Shown: positions 20,101-28,466, counted from the stretch's first letter. The stretch: DNA of 64,000 nucleotides from Lewinellaceae bacterium (GCA_947476195.1 CANJPT010000001.1:1-64000); one strand, 5' to 3'. Numbers and translations are program-made. Notes: a model not told the origin generated them from the letters alone.

Positions 20101-22882
20101 TAGGCGGCGTTATATCTTTCACCGTTACTACGCCGATGCAGGAAGACGGGTTACCTGCATCGTCCTGAATCTGTAAGGTGTAATTATTCGGGCCAATGTT
20201 AGCGCAAGTGTAGGTTGCATTACCACTTACATACGAATAACCACAGTTATCTGTGCTTGCATTGTCTATCTGTGCAGGCGTAACGACTACTGAGCCAGCA
20301 CCAATCGTGGCACTTAAATTTACCGTAATGTCTTTGCATTTGGCCACCGGAGCCTGGCTGTCCACAGCATGCACATTAAAGGTATAAGAATAAAGGTTGC
20401 CCGCTACATCCCGTACCAGGTAAGTTACAGGGCTTATGCCTCCGTTGTCCGCACTAAAAATAGTGACATTCGAAAAGGCAGATTGGGATATGATTGTAGC
20501 AGCCGAGCAGTTGTCTGAAAACAAAGGCGTACTCCAAATCGCTCTCGACGTGCAGGAACCAAGATTTGGCACATTGGCCAAAATCGTAGAGCCCGGTACA
20601 GGTCCGGGGTTAGGCCCTGCTGCATATTGAGGAGGCGTCTGGTCTTGTACGTTCACAGAGAAGTTGCAAATACCAATATTAGCGGAACCGTCTTTTGCCC
20701 GAAGCGTTACGGTGTTATTTCCCGCAGGGAATGTTACCCCACTTAAATCTACAGGCATCCCAACCGTAATGAGGGTTGGAGGAGAAAATGCAGCTCCGTT
20801 TATGGAATAATCAAAGGTTAGGCCACAATTGTTAAATGTATTGTCCCAGAATTCCTGTGGGCCAGGATTATGCGTGGCAGACTGATTGAAGATCAAGCCC
20901 GGCACATTTGCCGCACAGCTGTTTGCCGGGAAGTTTGGTACAACAAAAGAGGCCGGACATCCAATCGCAGGGGTGGAATTATCCAGCACATATACATTGG
21001 CCATACAAGTGGCCGAATTGGAGGCATTGTCTGTAACCGTCAAGGTAACCGTTTGATTACCCAGGGAATTACAGTTGAAGCTGGTCGGACTGACCGTCAT
21101 GGTTTTGATGCCACAATTGTCTGAAGAACCATTGTTGACCATAGCAGGTGTCACCACCGCTTGATTGATAAATGGATCCATCACTACGGTCACTGTACCA
21201 GGGATACAATTGGCTACCGGTGCTTCCAACTCTGAAACATTCACCGTAACCGTAATCGGTGTAGTGTTGCCATAAACATCTTCAACTTCATAGGTGATCA
21301 CCGTGGTTCCGACCGGGAAGTTTGCAGAAACGGGCGTTATCCGATGGAAAAAGTTATTGGGATCATACGGATAAGGGGTCACCCCGTTGGTGGTCAGAAA
21401 AGTCGGATCACTTACGCAGGAAAGACCAGGGCAGTTTATGGAAACTGTATCATTTTCGGTAAAACTTACAATCCAATTACAGTCGGATACATCATGCGTA
21501 TCCCAACTTGGACGGTACCAGGAAACATTTTGGGTGCAGGAACCCGGCGCCGTATTTACGTTAAAAACAGCCTGAAAATTGATACCAGAAGGATTCGGTG
21601 GCGGTATTAGCGTCACCGTAGGAGGGGTAACATCTTTAACCGTAACACTAAAGGAGCAAGTGGATACACGGGCGGCATTATCGGTTGCCGTCCAGGTTAC
21701 ATTCGTAGTACCCACGGTGAAGACTGCGGCATTCAGAGTATTTGTTCCCGTATAGTTATTCGATGGCAGGCCTGCCAAGGAACAGTTATCCGTAGCAGAG
21801 GCATTGAAAGAAGTACCCGAGACCGTGTAATCGCAGCTTGGAAGGCCAAGTGCATTCACCGTCTTATTAGAAGGACAAGTAATGACAGGATTGGTCTGAT
21901 CTGTTACGTTGACAGAATAGGAACAGCTTACAGGAGCATTCACGCCATCGGTGATGGTATACGTCACATTGGTGACACCCAATGGAAAGTTATACCCATT
22001 CAAATTACCCGGACCTGTTTTATTATTTGACAGCGATGCAAGCAAGGAAGCATCACTGGCGCAGTTGTCGGCAACCATCGCATCGGTAACACCCAATCCG
22101 GTACCGACCCATTGGCAGGACGCATTAGCAGGCGCATTGGGCGCTACTACATTCGCCGGACAAGTTATGGTTGGAGGCGTCGCATCGTTTACCGTGACCG
22201 TGAACGAACAGGATGCCGTATTCGGGGAAGGCAATGCCTGGTCGGCTACGTTCCATTTCACCGTGGTTACACCTGAGTTAAAGACCTTGCCATTAAGTGT
22301 TGCACCTCCTGAACCAGAGGTGGCGCCAGAAAGTTGGTAGGTTGGGATTGCAGAGCAGTTATCCGCGGTAGCCAGCCAATTAAATTCGGAACCAGCCGTA
22401 GTATATTTACAAGCGGCACCTGCATTGCGGATTCGGTTTGCTGGGCAAGAGATGGTAGGGGATATGTTGTCAATCACGTTAATCGTGATGTCAATAATGG
22501 TAGCACCAGGCCCCCCCCAAGTACTAATACCCCAAATAGGATCACCTCCGGCACGAATATGCCAGGTTGTAGAACCAATATCTGCGCAACCAAAAGTTAT
22601 GGGTGCAGCCAAGTAGGAGCCCAAATTATTCGGATCTGGATCGGACGAAAGCCACATACCGCAAAAGAAGTCACTTCCAACATAGAAGCCGGAACCATTC
22701 AGGATTGCATCGGTCAGGGTTACAAAGCCACCACCGCTCAACGTCATATTGATCGTAACTGGTCCTGAAGGAATAGTAGCAAAATCATCGCATTGCGCCT
22801 TTGCACCCACCATTGTGGCAAGCGTAAAGCACAGCACGAGCAGCCCTTGCGCCAATCGACGCGTAGTGGTTGAGATGTTCAT
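14183..22882 (-). CDS. Giant HYR adhesin with cohesin-like and dockerin-like modules and T9SS type A sorting domain
   Basis: This 2899-residue secreted protein has a signal peptide ending near GAKAQ and a unique N-terminal module to about residue 140. About 22 HYR or HYR-like repeats run from 141 to 2244, with the recurring pattern TPPxxxCPxN...TDNC...GTTxVTxTATD. One SprB-like repeat (near 2274-2312, LSAGTYTVTATD) follows, then a cohesin-like module (about 2317-2450) and a dockerin-like segment. The dockerin segment shows DINGDFKINLLDYALVQRYV near 2555 and a second, weaker GDVNGS loop near 2647. A second cohesin-like module (about 2677-2800) precedes a type A sorting domain (FQNQPNPFTAQTTISFRLPE...KKMILID). 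Type A domains direct export through T9SS with removal of the domain at the surface. The ATG at 22882 is chosen by the signal peptide. Likely role: surface adhesin or scaffold. The ligand is unknown. Confidence 0.85.
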   Translation of the reverse strand: MNISTTTRRLAQGLLVLCFTLATMVGAKAQCDDFATIPSGPVTINMTLSGGGFVTLTDAILNGSGFYVGSDFFCGMWLSSDPDPNNLGSYLAAPITFGCADIGSTTWHIRAGGDPIWGISTWGGPGATIIDITINVIDNISPTISCPANRIRNAGAACKYTTAGSEFNWLATADNCSAIPTYQLSGATSGSGGATLNGKVFNSGVTTVKWNVADQALPSPNTASCSFTVTVNDATPPTITCPANVVAPNAPANASCQWVGTGLGVTDAMVADNCASDASLLASLSNNKTGPGNLNGYNFPLGVTNVTYTITDGVNAPVSCSYSVNVTDQTNPVITCPSNKTVNALGLPSCDYTVSGTSFNASATDNCSLAGLPSNNYTGTNTLNAAVFTVGTTNVTWTATDNAARVSTCSFSVTVKDVTPPTVTLIPPPNPSGINFQAVFNVNTAPGSCTQNVSWYRPSWDTHDVSDCNWIVSFTENDTVSINCPGLSCVSDPTFLTTNGVTPYPYDPNNFFHRITPVSANFPVGTTVITYEVEDVYGNTTPITVTVNVSELEAPVANCIPGTVTVVMDPFINQAVVTPAMVNNGSSDNCGIKTMTVSPTSFNCNSLGNQTVTLTVTDNASNSATCMANVYVLDNSTPAIGCPASFVVPNFPANSCAANVPGLIFNQSATHNPGPQEFWDNTFNNCGLTFDYSINGAAFSPPTLITVGMPVDLSGVTFPAGNNTVTLRAKDGSANIGICNFSVNVQDQTPPQYAAGPNPGPVPGSTILANVPNLGSCTSRAIWSTPLFSDNCSAATIISQSAFSNVTIFSADNGGISPVTYLVRDVAGNLYSYTFNVHAVDSQAPVAKCKDITVNLSATIGAGSVVVTPAQIDNASTDNCGYSYVSGNATYTCANIGPNNYTLQIQDDAGNPSSCIGVVTVKDITPPILTCPSDVTIFTPVLPSPASCVGSATGTLSAVDNCTVSAYQYALGSPAGAFTTFAGGDLANIPVFPLGVTNVTVRALDGVLPTPNISNLCAFTVTLKDITPPVFASVPANVTVACDAILPVTNPTATDNCGSATVTYKGQTFGPGLCTYTITRTWEASDNAVPSNTIQVSQVITVQDIVGPVFNAAYLPTGIVNVNVSGPSSCTGNYTLAVVNFNDITDACNGISGISYSLVPAVGAPSSGVLTFALGTHTLPVSSFPIGTNIVTLTATDGCGNPTVKVITIIVTDNQSPVFMNNYAVAPAGICGDVFTLPNTTNNCDQLFTWIRPSLTDITDCGAFTVTEVINNQSVQSFVNLINPFPVTLPAIGGSVIAQFPVGETTVTYTATQGANPPVVCSFIIKIIDTQAPSITCPGNQNLSVSAGCSADIKVPTYPPASISDNCLSDVTIIQTPPANALVSSVIPVTPGNFFVVTLKAINNMPDNLMSAPCSFNITLVDGQAPVPVITTLGDIVSNCTKETVTAPSATDCNGTDLVTIYGTPSVPVMMVLPPLVPGGPPRYVLNPGSYVINWSYTDPENNTTSQPQNVIISVDLTPPVAIGQSLNINLDAAGDAFITAVQLNNGSYDQDGCGPVDISIRTGVSPNYIYLDTLDFDCSNLANMGVNAVVLAVTDINGNIGTFQTTVTVHDVTQPVFAGTWSATQMDTVIQACAAIPPAASYPQFATDQCDVLVDISLVETSTIDTIGCGKYSYLINRKWTAMDDAGNTAIRTQKIVVSDAQAPVYAVNTPATVVGNTTPNALDCKAAVNFNIAPYVADCESTSDLTITNTLISAPPGNTFVIPSGSNISAPDYPVGTYVVRFTATDKCGNSSTKNVTIQVNDATPPTAVCINGVSASLQPSGIVNVMFNQFNNFSFDNCTSNLGLLIQRLDQSPLVPPTTTLAYDCADADGVTQHGVKLFVSDASGNMSMCLTYIVIQDNVAPTITCPPNKTVQCTDNLSTTVQGEATATDNCLIVVDSISHTDALSNGVGNICQVLTRTWKVVDLADNVSTCDQLLSIQDTIKPVFSVLPPNVTVSCSDGNIAVIPVTATDNCDADVLVELTVDTIAVALGDCGMFDYSILRTWTATDNCGNTNVYARTIKVVDVTEPVFAGMPDTLILNTSQFPPNQNCTVPLVFNVAQFLEDCTPDNLLLVTNDGPFGDHSFSISGDYLIGNYWIYFAAIDVCGNVGVDSINISVIDNSVPTMICNNNVIISLGTNGSATIDPSNIDLGSTDNCSIDTLFLSKSTFDCGDLGTQTISLTAVDIYGNTNSCVVQVQVMLGVNTGFILSASGTPELYFSADNGTATTVTTGGSGIFSYEWSNMATTANLNGLSAGTYTVTATDVSSGCIAVDTAIVQAGPKITITVGTGNGCQGQTISIPVTVDNFINVSGFSLGLALSNGVIGTITGLTNLNPALVGLVPGVSSVFWTHPTLNPTTLPNGSLLFNLQVQLSAAAVGTSVNILASALPALVFLQDGTNQAPMVNFNNGSATITCPASNDLNISGDVFTWKAPTKPIPGVTVDLAGTNIDMDLTALPTADYGFLVQGGSNTVVSAFKIATVKNQQINVGDMLGIQAHAAMQVSFTNGYQWVAADINGDFKINLLDYALVQRYVLGNAPHFTNVQGNQVGPDWKFIAASHVFLPLPMGNPPAPQVNPLNNPVPPSLITHNNVAADFLSDDFTGVLMGDVNGSVVPSLTNGGGGAEFTDALKFRLDERAVQAGETITIPFKAKDFINAQAYQMTIAFDPEVFELQDIQAGVLPGLTQDNFGTANLADGLISTLWVGGKPTSFNDDETLFSLTFKVLKSVPTLSAVLKSSSEITEALAINEGGNAIAVGFEFVASVATGDLESKTFALFQNQPNPFTAQTTISFRLPESGRATLRVFSAEGRLVKTVIGDFAEGKNSITFQKSDFGSNGVFYYELATPKHSDRKKMILID

Positions 22883-23698
22883 GGTCAAAAAATTAGTATA
22901 TGAGGAAAAAGGTGAGATGCACAGCATCCTTGAGAAGGAGTGTAGAGGACTCTTCATCAATGATATTCGGTTTGGGATTGCAAAATGTTGTTTACTGTTC
23001 AAACTACAAGTATTTCGTTGAGTTAATGAAATCTACCTTCTTGTGTGTAAGCCTGCCACAATCGGCGGACAAAAGACTTTAGCGGGTAAAAGTCGTATTT
23101 TTAAAGGTGTTAAAAGTTGAGTGAAAACACTCCAACACCATCCCAAATTAGTCTAAAATGCCTCAAAATTGAGGAAACAAAAAAAGACCTCGATGGAAAT
23201 ACTCCTTAACTTTTCAAAAACTTAGGAAACACAAGAGGGCAACTTTTAAAGCAGCCAAAATTATGGATTAAAAGCGGCTGAAACTACGGAATCATAAGTA
23301 TTTCCATAACTTTCATGACCGCAAATCTGAATAGTATAAAAAGCAAAATTAGTGCAAAAATCATTAACCCAAAGAAAAGCTTTTTAAAATCAATTGGGCC
23401 ACTTTATTTACATCGTATAGGTTATCATCAACATGCGGCTCAAAAATGCGCTTTTAAATGCTCCTTACCATCAGCTACTGTTTAAGCTTTTGTCGTCTAT
23501 CTTGCAAAAGAATTTCAAAAACCGTACCAAATTTAAATGCTTTGTCTCAGCAGCGACTTCCAGCCATTAACCCTTGAAATTGCGCAAAAATTGTTGGCTT
23601 TCACGGCTGTAAACATTAAATCTATACCAAATAGCAACGAAAAACCCCTACAGCCCGGTAGAAACAGGAGCGTTAATCCTGAGGATCTTATACGCGGT
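22883..23698. other. Long AT-rich gap with a candidate adhesin promoter
   Basis: There is no convincing gene in these 816 bases. On the minus strand TAATTTTG (23344-23351) has a TTTG at 23370-23373, 18 nt further upstream. This matches the spacing of a Bacteroidota promoter and could drive the giant adhesin with a leader of about 460 nt. A second TAATTTTG lies at 23256-23263. In such AT-rich DNA these matches are weak. The rest shows nothing I can name. Confidence 0.3.
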
Positions 23699-26533
23699 TC
23701 AATTGTACAAATACATGCTCCGGTTGCGCTCCAGTTCCCGGAAATACGGGTCTTTTAAATCCTTGATAAAGTAGATTGCTTCCCCGGTACTCTTCATTTC
23801 AGGTCCCAGACGCTTATCCACATTCTGAAATTTATCAAAAGAGAACACGGGGATCTTGATCGCATATCCATCCAGTTTATGCTGGATGTCGAAGTCTTTC
23901 AACTTATGCGTACCAAGCATCACCTTCGTAGCAATATTCAGGTAAGGGACCTGATACGCCTTGGCAATGAACGGCGTGGTACGCGAAGCCCTTGGGTTGG
24001 CCTCAATGACATACACCTGATCGTCTTTGATGGCGAACTGGATATTGATCAAACCCTTGATATCCAGGGCACGGGCAATTTTTTCCGCGTATTCCACCAT
24101 GCTCTGGATGACAATCGGCCCCAATGAATAATGCGGCAAAACGGCAGAAGAGTCGCCAGAGTGAATACCTGCAGGCTCAATATGCTCCATAATACCCATG
24201 ATATGGATCTCATCGCCATCAAAAATAGCGTCGATTTCGGCTTCTTTCGCACGTTCGAGAAACTGATCAATCAACACCCTATTGTCGGGCAAGTGCTTGA
24301 AGATGGTTAAAACCTGACGCTCTAACTCATTGTCATTGATTACAATTTTCATCCGTTGGCCGCCCAAAACGTAAGATGGACGCACCAGCAACGGGTATGG
24401 CAAACGTTTGGCGATTTCCAGAGCCGCATCTACATCATGAGCTACTCCAAACTTAGGGTATGGAATTTCCAGCTCATGCAACAGCTCAGAAAAACGCCCC
24501 CGATCCTCCGCAATGTCCATGCTGTTATAACTCGTACCTATAATATTGTACCCGCTTTTATGCAGGTTTTCGGCAAGTTTAAGGGCTGTTTGGCCGCCTA
24601 ATTGAACGATGACACCTTCGGGTTTTTCGAGTTCAAGGATCTCTTCGAGATGTTCCCAGAAAACTGGCTCGAAGTAGAGTTTATCGGCCATATCAAAGTC
24701 GGTAGAGACCGTTTCCGGGTTACAGTTCACCATAATGGCCTCATAACCAACTTCTTTGGCCGCAAGTAGTCCGTGCACACAGCAATAATCAAACTCTATA
24801 CCCTGCCCGATTCGATTCGGGCCCGATCCGAGTACCACAACCTTTTTCTTGTTGGTTACGATACTTTCATTGGTATCATCAAAGGTCGAGTAGAAGTAAT
24901 TGGTCTTACTCTCAAACTCGGCAGCGCAGGTATCCACCATTTTATATACCCGACGGATGCCGCGTTTTTTGCGCTCCCTGGTAACCGGTTTTTCGTCGAT
25001 GCGCAGGATCCAGGCGATCTGAGCATCAGAATAGCCATTCTTTTTGAGTTCGATGAAAAAGTCCGTTGGGATATCCTCTGGCACATTGAATCGCAGGAGT
25101 TTTTCTTCCATTTTTACCAGATTCTTAATCTGGCCGATGAACCAGGGATCGATACCGGTAAATTTTTGGACTGTTTTGGACGGAATACCCAACCGCAAGG
25201 CATCTTTCACACGATAGATTCTATCGTCTGAAACTTTTTCCAGGCGCTCCATAATATCATCGGTACGCAGCCATTCTTTTTTATCCGCGCCAAGTCCGGT
25301 GCGGTTATTTTCCTGACTCTGACAGGCTTTTTGCAAGGCTTCGTTGAAACAACGTCCAATAGCCATTACCTCACCGACAGATTTCATTTGAAGCCCCAGG
25401 CGATGGTCAGCACCCTGGAATTTGTCAAAATTCCAACGGGGCATTTTTACAATTACATAGTCCAGGGTTGGCTCAAAATAGGCTGAAGTTGTCCTGGTGA
25501 TCTGGTTTTTTAATTCATCCAGCGAGTACCCTATGGCGAGTTTTGCCGCAATTTTTGCAATCGGATAGCCTGTTGCTTTGCTCGCCAGGGCAGAGGATCT
25601 CGAGACACGGGGATTTACCTCAATTGCGATAAGCTTTTCGTCTGCCGGGTTTTGTGCAAATTGTACATTACAACCACCGGCAAAATTGCCCAGCGCCCGC
25701 ATGATCATAATGGCCTGGTTGCGCATATCCTGATAGGCCGTATCAGAGAGCGTCATGGCCGGGGCAACCGTGATAGAGTCTCCCGTATGAATCCCCATGG
25801 GGTCGAGGTTTTCGACCGTACAGATAATAACCACATTGTCCAGATGGTCCCGAAGGAGTTCGAGCTCAAATTCCTTCCAACCAAGTACTGCTTTTTCCAC
25901 TAACACCTCGTGGGTAGGAGAAGCGTTGAGGCCCCGTTTGAGGGCTTCATCAAACTCATCTTCTTTCATACAAAAGCCACCGCCAGTGCCGCCAAGCGTA
26001 TACGACGGACGGATAACCAGTGGGAATCCAATCTTTTGGGCAGCTTCCTTTCCCTCCAAAAACGAATTGGCAATAAAGGATGGTGCTACATCCAGGCCTA
26101 AAGACAGCACGAGTTTTTTGAATTCTTCCCGATTTTCGGTCGTCTCAATCGCTTTGGTATCCACGCCGATCATACGCACCCCGTATTGTTCCCAGATCCC
26201 CATTTTTTCACATTCAATGGCGAGATTAAGTGCCGTTTGACCGCCCATAGTTGGCAGGACTGCATCGATGGGCGGCAAATTTGGGTCTTCCTGGTGTTCC
26301 TGCAGGATCTTTTCAATGCTTTCCGGGGTCAGTGGCCGCAGGTATATATGGTCTGCAGTCACCGGGTCGGTCATGATGGTGGCCGGGTTGGAGTTGATAA
26401 GGCTCACTTTGATCCCCTCCTCCCGGAGTGAGCGACTGGCTTGGGTGCCGGAATAATCAAATTCACAGGCCTGGCCAATGATAATCGGGCCGGAGCCAAT
26501 AATAAGTATGGACTGGATGCTCGTATCTCTCAC
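23699..26533 (-). CDS. carB: Carbamoyl-phosphate synthase large subunit, short form
   Basis: This 944-residue cytosolic enzyme makes carbamoyl phosphate from ATP, bicarbonate and ammonia delivered by the glutaminase subunit CarA, feeding arginine and pyrimidine synthesis. Both synthetase halves are present. The first starts SILIIGSGPIIIGQACEFDY and contains PSYTLGGTGGG. The second starts VVVLGSGPNRIGQGIEFDYC and contains RPSYVLGGQRM. Each ends with an EVNPRxSRSSAL or EANPRASRTTPF ATP-grasp stretch. The protein stops right after the second half, so it lacks the C-terminal MGS-like allosteric domain that makes enterobacterial CarB about 1073 residues. Short forms are usual in many Bacteroidota. 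No carA is in the window. A TACCTTTG promoter element lies upstream. Confidence 0.95.
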   Translation of the reverse strand: MRDTSIQSILIIGSGPIIIGQACEFDYSGTQASRSLREEGIKVSLINSNPATIMTDPVTADHIYLRPLTPESIEKILQEHQEDPNLPPIDAVLPTMGGQTALNLAIECEKMGIWEQYGVRMIGVDTKAIETTENREEFKKLVLSLGLDVAPSFIANSFLEGKEAAQKIGFPLVIRPSYTLGGTGGGFCMKEDEFDEALKRGLNASPTHEVLVEKAVLGWKEFELELLRDHLDNVVIICTVENLDPMGIHTGDSITVAPAMTLSDTAYQDMRNQAIMIMRALGNFAGGCNVQFAQNPADEKLIAIEVNPRVSRSSALASKATGYPIAKIAAKLAIGYSLDELKNQITRTTSAYFEPTLDYVIVKMPRWNFDKFQGADHRLGLQMKSVGEVMAIGRCFNEALQKACQSQENNRTGLGADKKEWLRTDDIMERLEKVSDDRIYRVKDALRLGIPSKTVQKFTGIDPWFIGQIKNLVKMEEKLLRFNVPEDIPTDFFIELKKNGYSDAQIAWILRIDEKPVTRERKKRGIRRVYKMVDTCAAEFESKTNYFYSTFDDTNESIVTNKKKVVVLGSGPNRIGQGIEFDYCCVHGLLAAKEVGYEAIMVNCNPETVSTDFDMADKLYFEPVFWEHLEEILELEKPEGVIVQLGGQTALKLAENLHKSGYNIIGTSYNSMDIAEDRGRFSELLHELEIPYPKFGVAHDVDAALEIAKRLPYPLLVRPSYVLGGQRMKIVINDNELERQVLTIFKHLPDNRVLIDQFLERAKEAEIDAIFDGDEIHIMGIMEHIEPAGIHSGDSSAVLPHYSLGPIVIQSMVEYAEKIARALDIKGLINIQFAIKDDQVYVIEANPRASRTTPFIAKAYQVPYLNIATKVMLGTHKLKDFDIQHKLDGYAIKIPVFSFDKFQNVDKRLGPEMKSTGEAIYFIKDLKDPYFRELERNRSMYLYN

Positions 26534-26552
26534 AGACGTTGGATATTAGACG

Positions 26553-26583
26553 TTAGACGTTGAACTTACAGGGCTTAAAAAAA
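26553..26583. repeat. 31-bp dispersed repeat, copy 1
   Basis: This stretch, TTAGACGTTGAACTTACAGG then GCTT and an A-run, matches 30080-30110 at 28 of 31 positions. It lies just upstream of carB. The heptamer AGACGTT also starts at 26534, 26548 and 26555. Confidence 0.5.
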
Positions 26584-26666
26584 TGCCGCAAAATGGTTCA
26601 AAAGAGACCATATTGCGGCATAGCCGAATTAAATTTGCCTATAAACCATTTCTTCATTTCGGAGCA

Positions 26667-26674
26667 CAAAGGTA
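26667..26674 (-). promoter_or_regulatory. -7 promoter element for carB
   Basis: On the minus strand this reads TACCTTTG, a perfect TAnnTTTG match, about 135 nt ahead of the carB start. No clear TTG -33 element is seen. Confidence 0.45.
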
Positions 26675-26767
26675 GAGAAAGCTTTGGTAATTTTGAAAGA
26701 ATACGAGCCGCTATCTTTCAGAAAAGTGTTCTGTATCTAACACATACACGAAGTAACCATCTTTTTC

Positions 26768-26775
26768 TAACTTTG
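26768..26775 (+). promoter_or_regulatory. -7 promoter element for the small basic protein
   Basis: TAACTTTG matches the TAnnTTTG consensus and is followed by C, as is common. It lies 32 nt before the ATG at 26808, giving a short leader. Confidence 0.5.
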
Positions 26776-26807
26776 CACCATTCTTAAACAAGCAAAAAGA
26801 ACCAGCC

Positions 26808-27002
26808 ATGTCTGACGAAAAAAACGATCCGTCCCCAAACGAACAGCCTTCAGAGCCAAAAAAGCCAAAAATTCTTGCTCCAAAGAAGAATACGGTGAGT
26901 GATTTTAGCAAAAATAAAAACCGATTTTTATCGCCCAAGCCTGGAACTTCGAAGATGAAAGGCGGTGGAATGAAAGGCGGTGGAATGAAAAAAGGGAAAT
27001 AA
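26808..27002 (+). CDS. Small basic hypothetical protein with GGM repeats
   Basis: I do not recognise this 64-residue protein. The first half is polar and proline/lysine-rich (EQPSEPKKPKILAPKK) and looks disordered. The second half has SKNKNRFLSPKPGTS and then a repetitive tail with two MKGGG units and MKKGK. There is no signal peptide or membrane segment. It is probably real because a consensus -7 element lies 32 nt before the ATG and the gap between carB and the desaturase gene is otherwise empty. The lysine-rich character suggests binding to nucleic acid or the ribosome, but that is a guess. Confidence 0.6.
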   Translation: MSDEKNDPSPNEQPSEPKKPKILAPKKNTVSDFSKNKNRFLSPKPGTSKMKGGGMKGGGMKKGK

Positions 27003-27128
27003 ACTCTCCCCAAAGACGAAGAGTGAACTATTTACGGATGTCAATGCCTCTTTTCAACTGCAGCCGTAAATTTATCTGAAATTGAGCGTGACAAATCTGT
27101 CTCTGAAAGACAGTATTACTATTTACTG

Positions 27129-27158
27129 TTGCCTTATATAAAAAGAGCGGTATTTTGC
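27129..27158 (+). promoter_or_regulatory. Probable promoter of the desaturase gene
   Basis: TTG at 27129-27131 is followed after 19 nt by TATTTTGC (27151-27158), close to the Bacteroidota TTG-N19-TAnnTTTG pattern but one T short. The gene starts 53 nt downstream. Confidence 0.4.
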
Positions 27159-27211
27159 ACGCTATTCTCTAACTCTGTCGCTCTTCAGCGTCAACAATTC
27201 CTACGCAATTT

Positions 27212-28321
27212 ATGGCGCTTTTGCAACCGATTCGATTTATTAGCAAGGATAAGACCCAATTCTACCAAACGTTACACGCCCGGGTAGATTCCTATTTCAA
27301 AGAAAACAATTTATCAAAATACGCCAATGCCGGCATATTCCTCAAGGGGATCATTTTACTCACCGCATACTTGCTCCCTTTAGCCCTGATGTGCTGGTTT
27401 CAACCTTCTTTTGGTTGGTCGCTGGCTTTATGGGCACTGACAGGTGTGGCCATGGCTGGTGTGGGCATGAGCGTTATGCACGATTCCATTCACGGAGCAT
27501 TTTCCGCCAACCCACGCATCAATGAAATCCTCGGATACACACTGGTACTTTTAGGTGGCGCAGTAAGCAATTGGAAATATCAGCATAACAACCTGCATCA
27601 TACATTCACGAATATCACACATTATGATGATGATATTGGTGACAAACCAGGTTTGCATCTTTCCCCGCATACGGAGGTAAAACTTTCCCACCGTTATCAA
27701 TGGTTGCATGCTATTCTTATTTACAGCCTGACAACGCTTTATTGGGCTACTGGAAAGGATTTTATGCAATTTTTCCGTTACAAAAATATCGGACTCAACA
27801 AAAATACACCTGCTCAAAACCGGATCCTTTTAGCCCAGATCATCGGTGTAAAAATCATCTATTTCTCTATCTTCATAGCCTTGCCAATCCTATCTGGCAT
27901 TCCTGCTTTAGAAGTAGTCGCTGGTTTTCTGATGATGCATTTTATCTGTGGAATCATTCTGACAATCATTTTCCAATTGGCGCACTCGGTGGAGGAAACG
28001 ACCCATCCGCTGCCAAATGAGCATGGTATCATTGAAAATGACTGGGCCATTCACCAGATGAATACGACCGTCAATTTTTCGCGTAAAAACCGCCTTTTGT
28101 CCTGGTATGTGGGTGGATTAAACTTTCAGGTGGAACATCATCTTTTCCCTAAAATCTGCCACGTACACTACCCTCGTATTTCAGAAATCGTAAAACGTAC
28201 TGCTGCGGAATTCAACGTTCCATATCTGGAACACAAAACTTTTGGCAATGCCCTGCGTTCGCATTTTGCATTGCTTAAGAATTATGGCAAACTACCGCCA
28301 ATGGATGAATTGATGGGGTAG
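27212..28321 (+). CDS. Membrane fatty-acid desaturase
   Basis: This 369-residue integral membrane di-iron desaturase has all three histidine boxes: HDSIH, HNNLHH and the C-terminal QVEHHLFP. The QxxHH third box is typical of front-end or acyl-lipid desaturases, but there is no N-terminal cytochrome b5 domain, so electrons must come from a separate carrier such as a ferredoxin. Hydrophobic stretches near residues 45-65, 70-85, 165-180 and 215-250 fit the usual four-helix topology. It introduces a double bond into membrane fatty acyl chains. Position and substrate cannot be read from the sequence. It stands alone between divergent or convergent neighbours, with its own probable promoter. Confidence 0.9.
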   Translation: MALLQPIRFISKDKTQFYQTLHARVDSYFKENNLSKYANAGIFLKGIILLTAYLLPLALMCWFQPSFGWSLALWALTGVAMAGVGMSVMHDSIHGAFSANPRINEILGYTLVLLGGAVSNWKYQHNNLHHTFTNITHYDDDIGDKPGLHLSPHTEVKLSHRYQWLHAILIYSLTTLYWATGKDFMQFFRYKNIGLNKNTPAQNRILLAQIIGVKIIYFSIFIALPILSGIPALEVVAGFLMMHFICGIILTIIFQLAHSVEETTHPLPNEHGIIENDWAIHQMNTTVNFSRKNRLLSWYVGGLNFQVEHHLFPKICHVHYPRISEIVKRTAAEFNVPYLEHKTFGNALRSHFALLKNYGKLPPMDELMG

Positions 28322-28466
28322 ATTTTAACAACAAATGATCCAAAGGAGTGGGCAATATTTTTAATGTTGTCCCTAACGCCATGTAAAGTATTCGGTATCG
28401 TCCATGTAGCAGACAAAATGCCAGCTTGCTTGGAGGGATTTAAAATCCTACGCAAGAAATACTCCT

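Noticed and set aside
22510-22519. Run of eight C in the giant adhesin as a phase-variation switch
   Set aside because: The frame is intact through the tract and such runs arise by chance from Gly-Gly codons. There is no evidence of length variation.
9501-23021. Many long open frames on the plus strand opposite the giant HYR genes
   Set aside because: They are shadows of repetitive, GC-balanced coding sequence on the minus strand. None has recognisable domains and all overlap clear HYR modules.
23814-23823. TTATCCACA DnaA-box sequence
   Set aside because: It is a single copy inside carB, far from dnaA, and best explained by chance.
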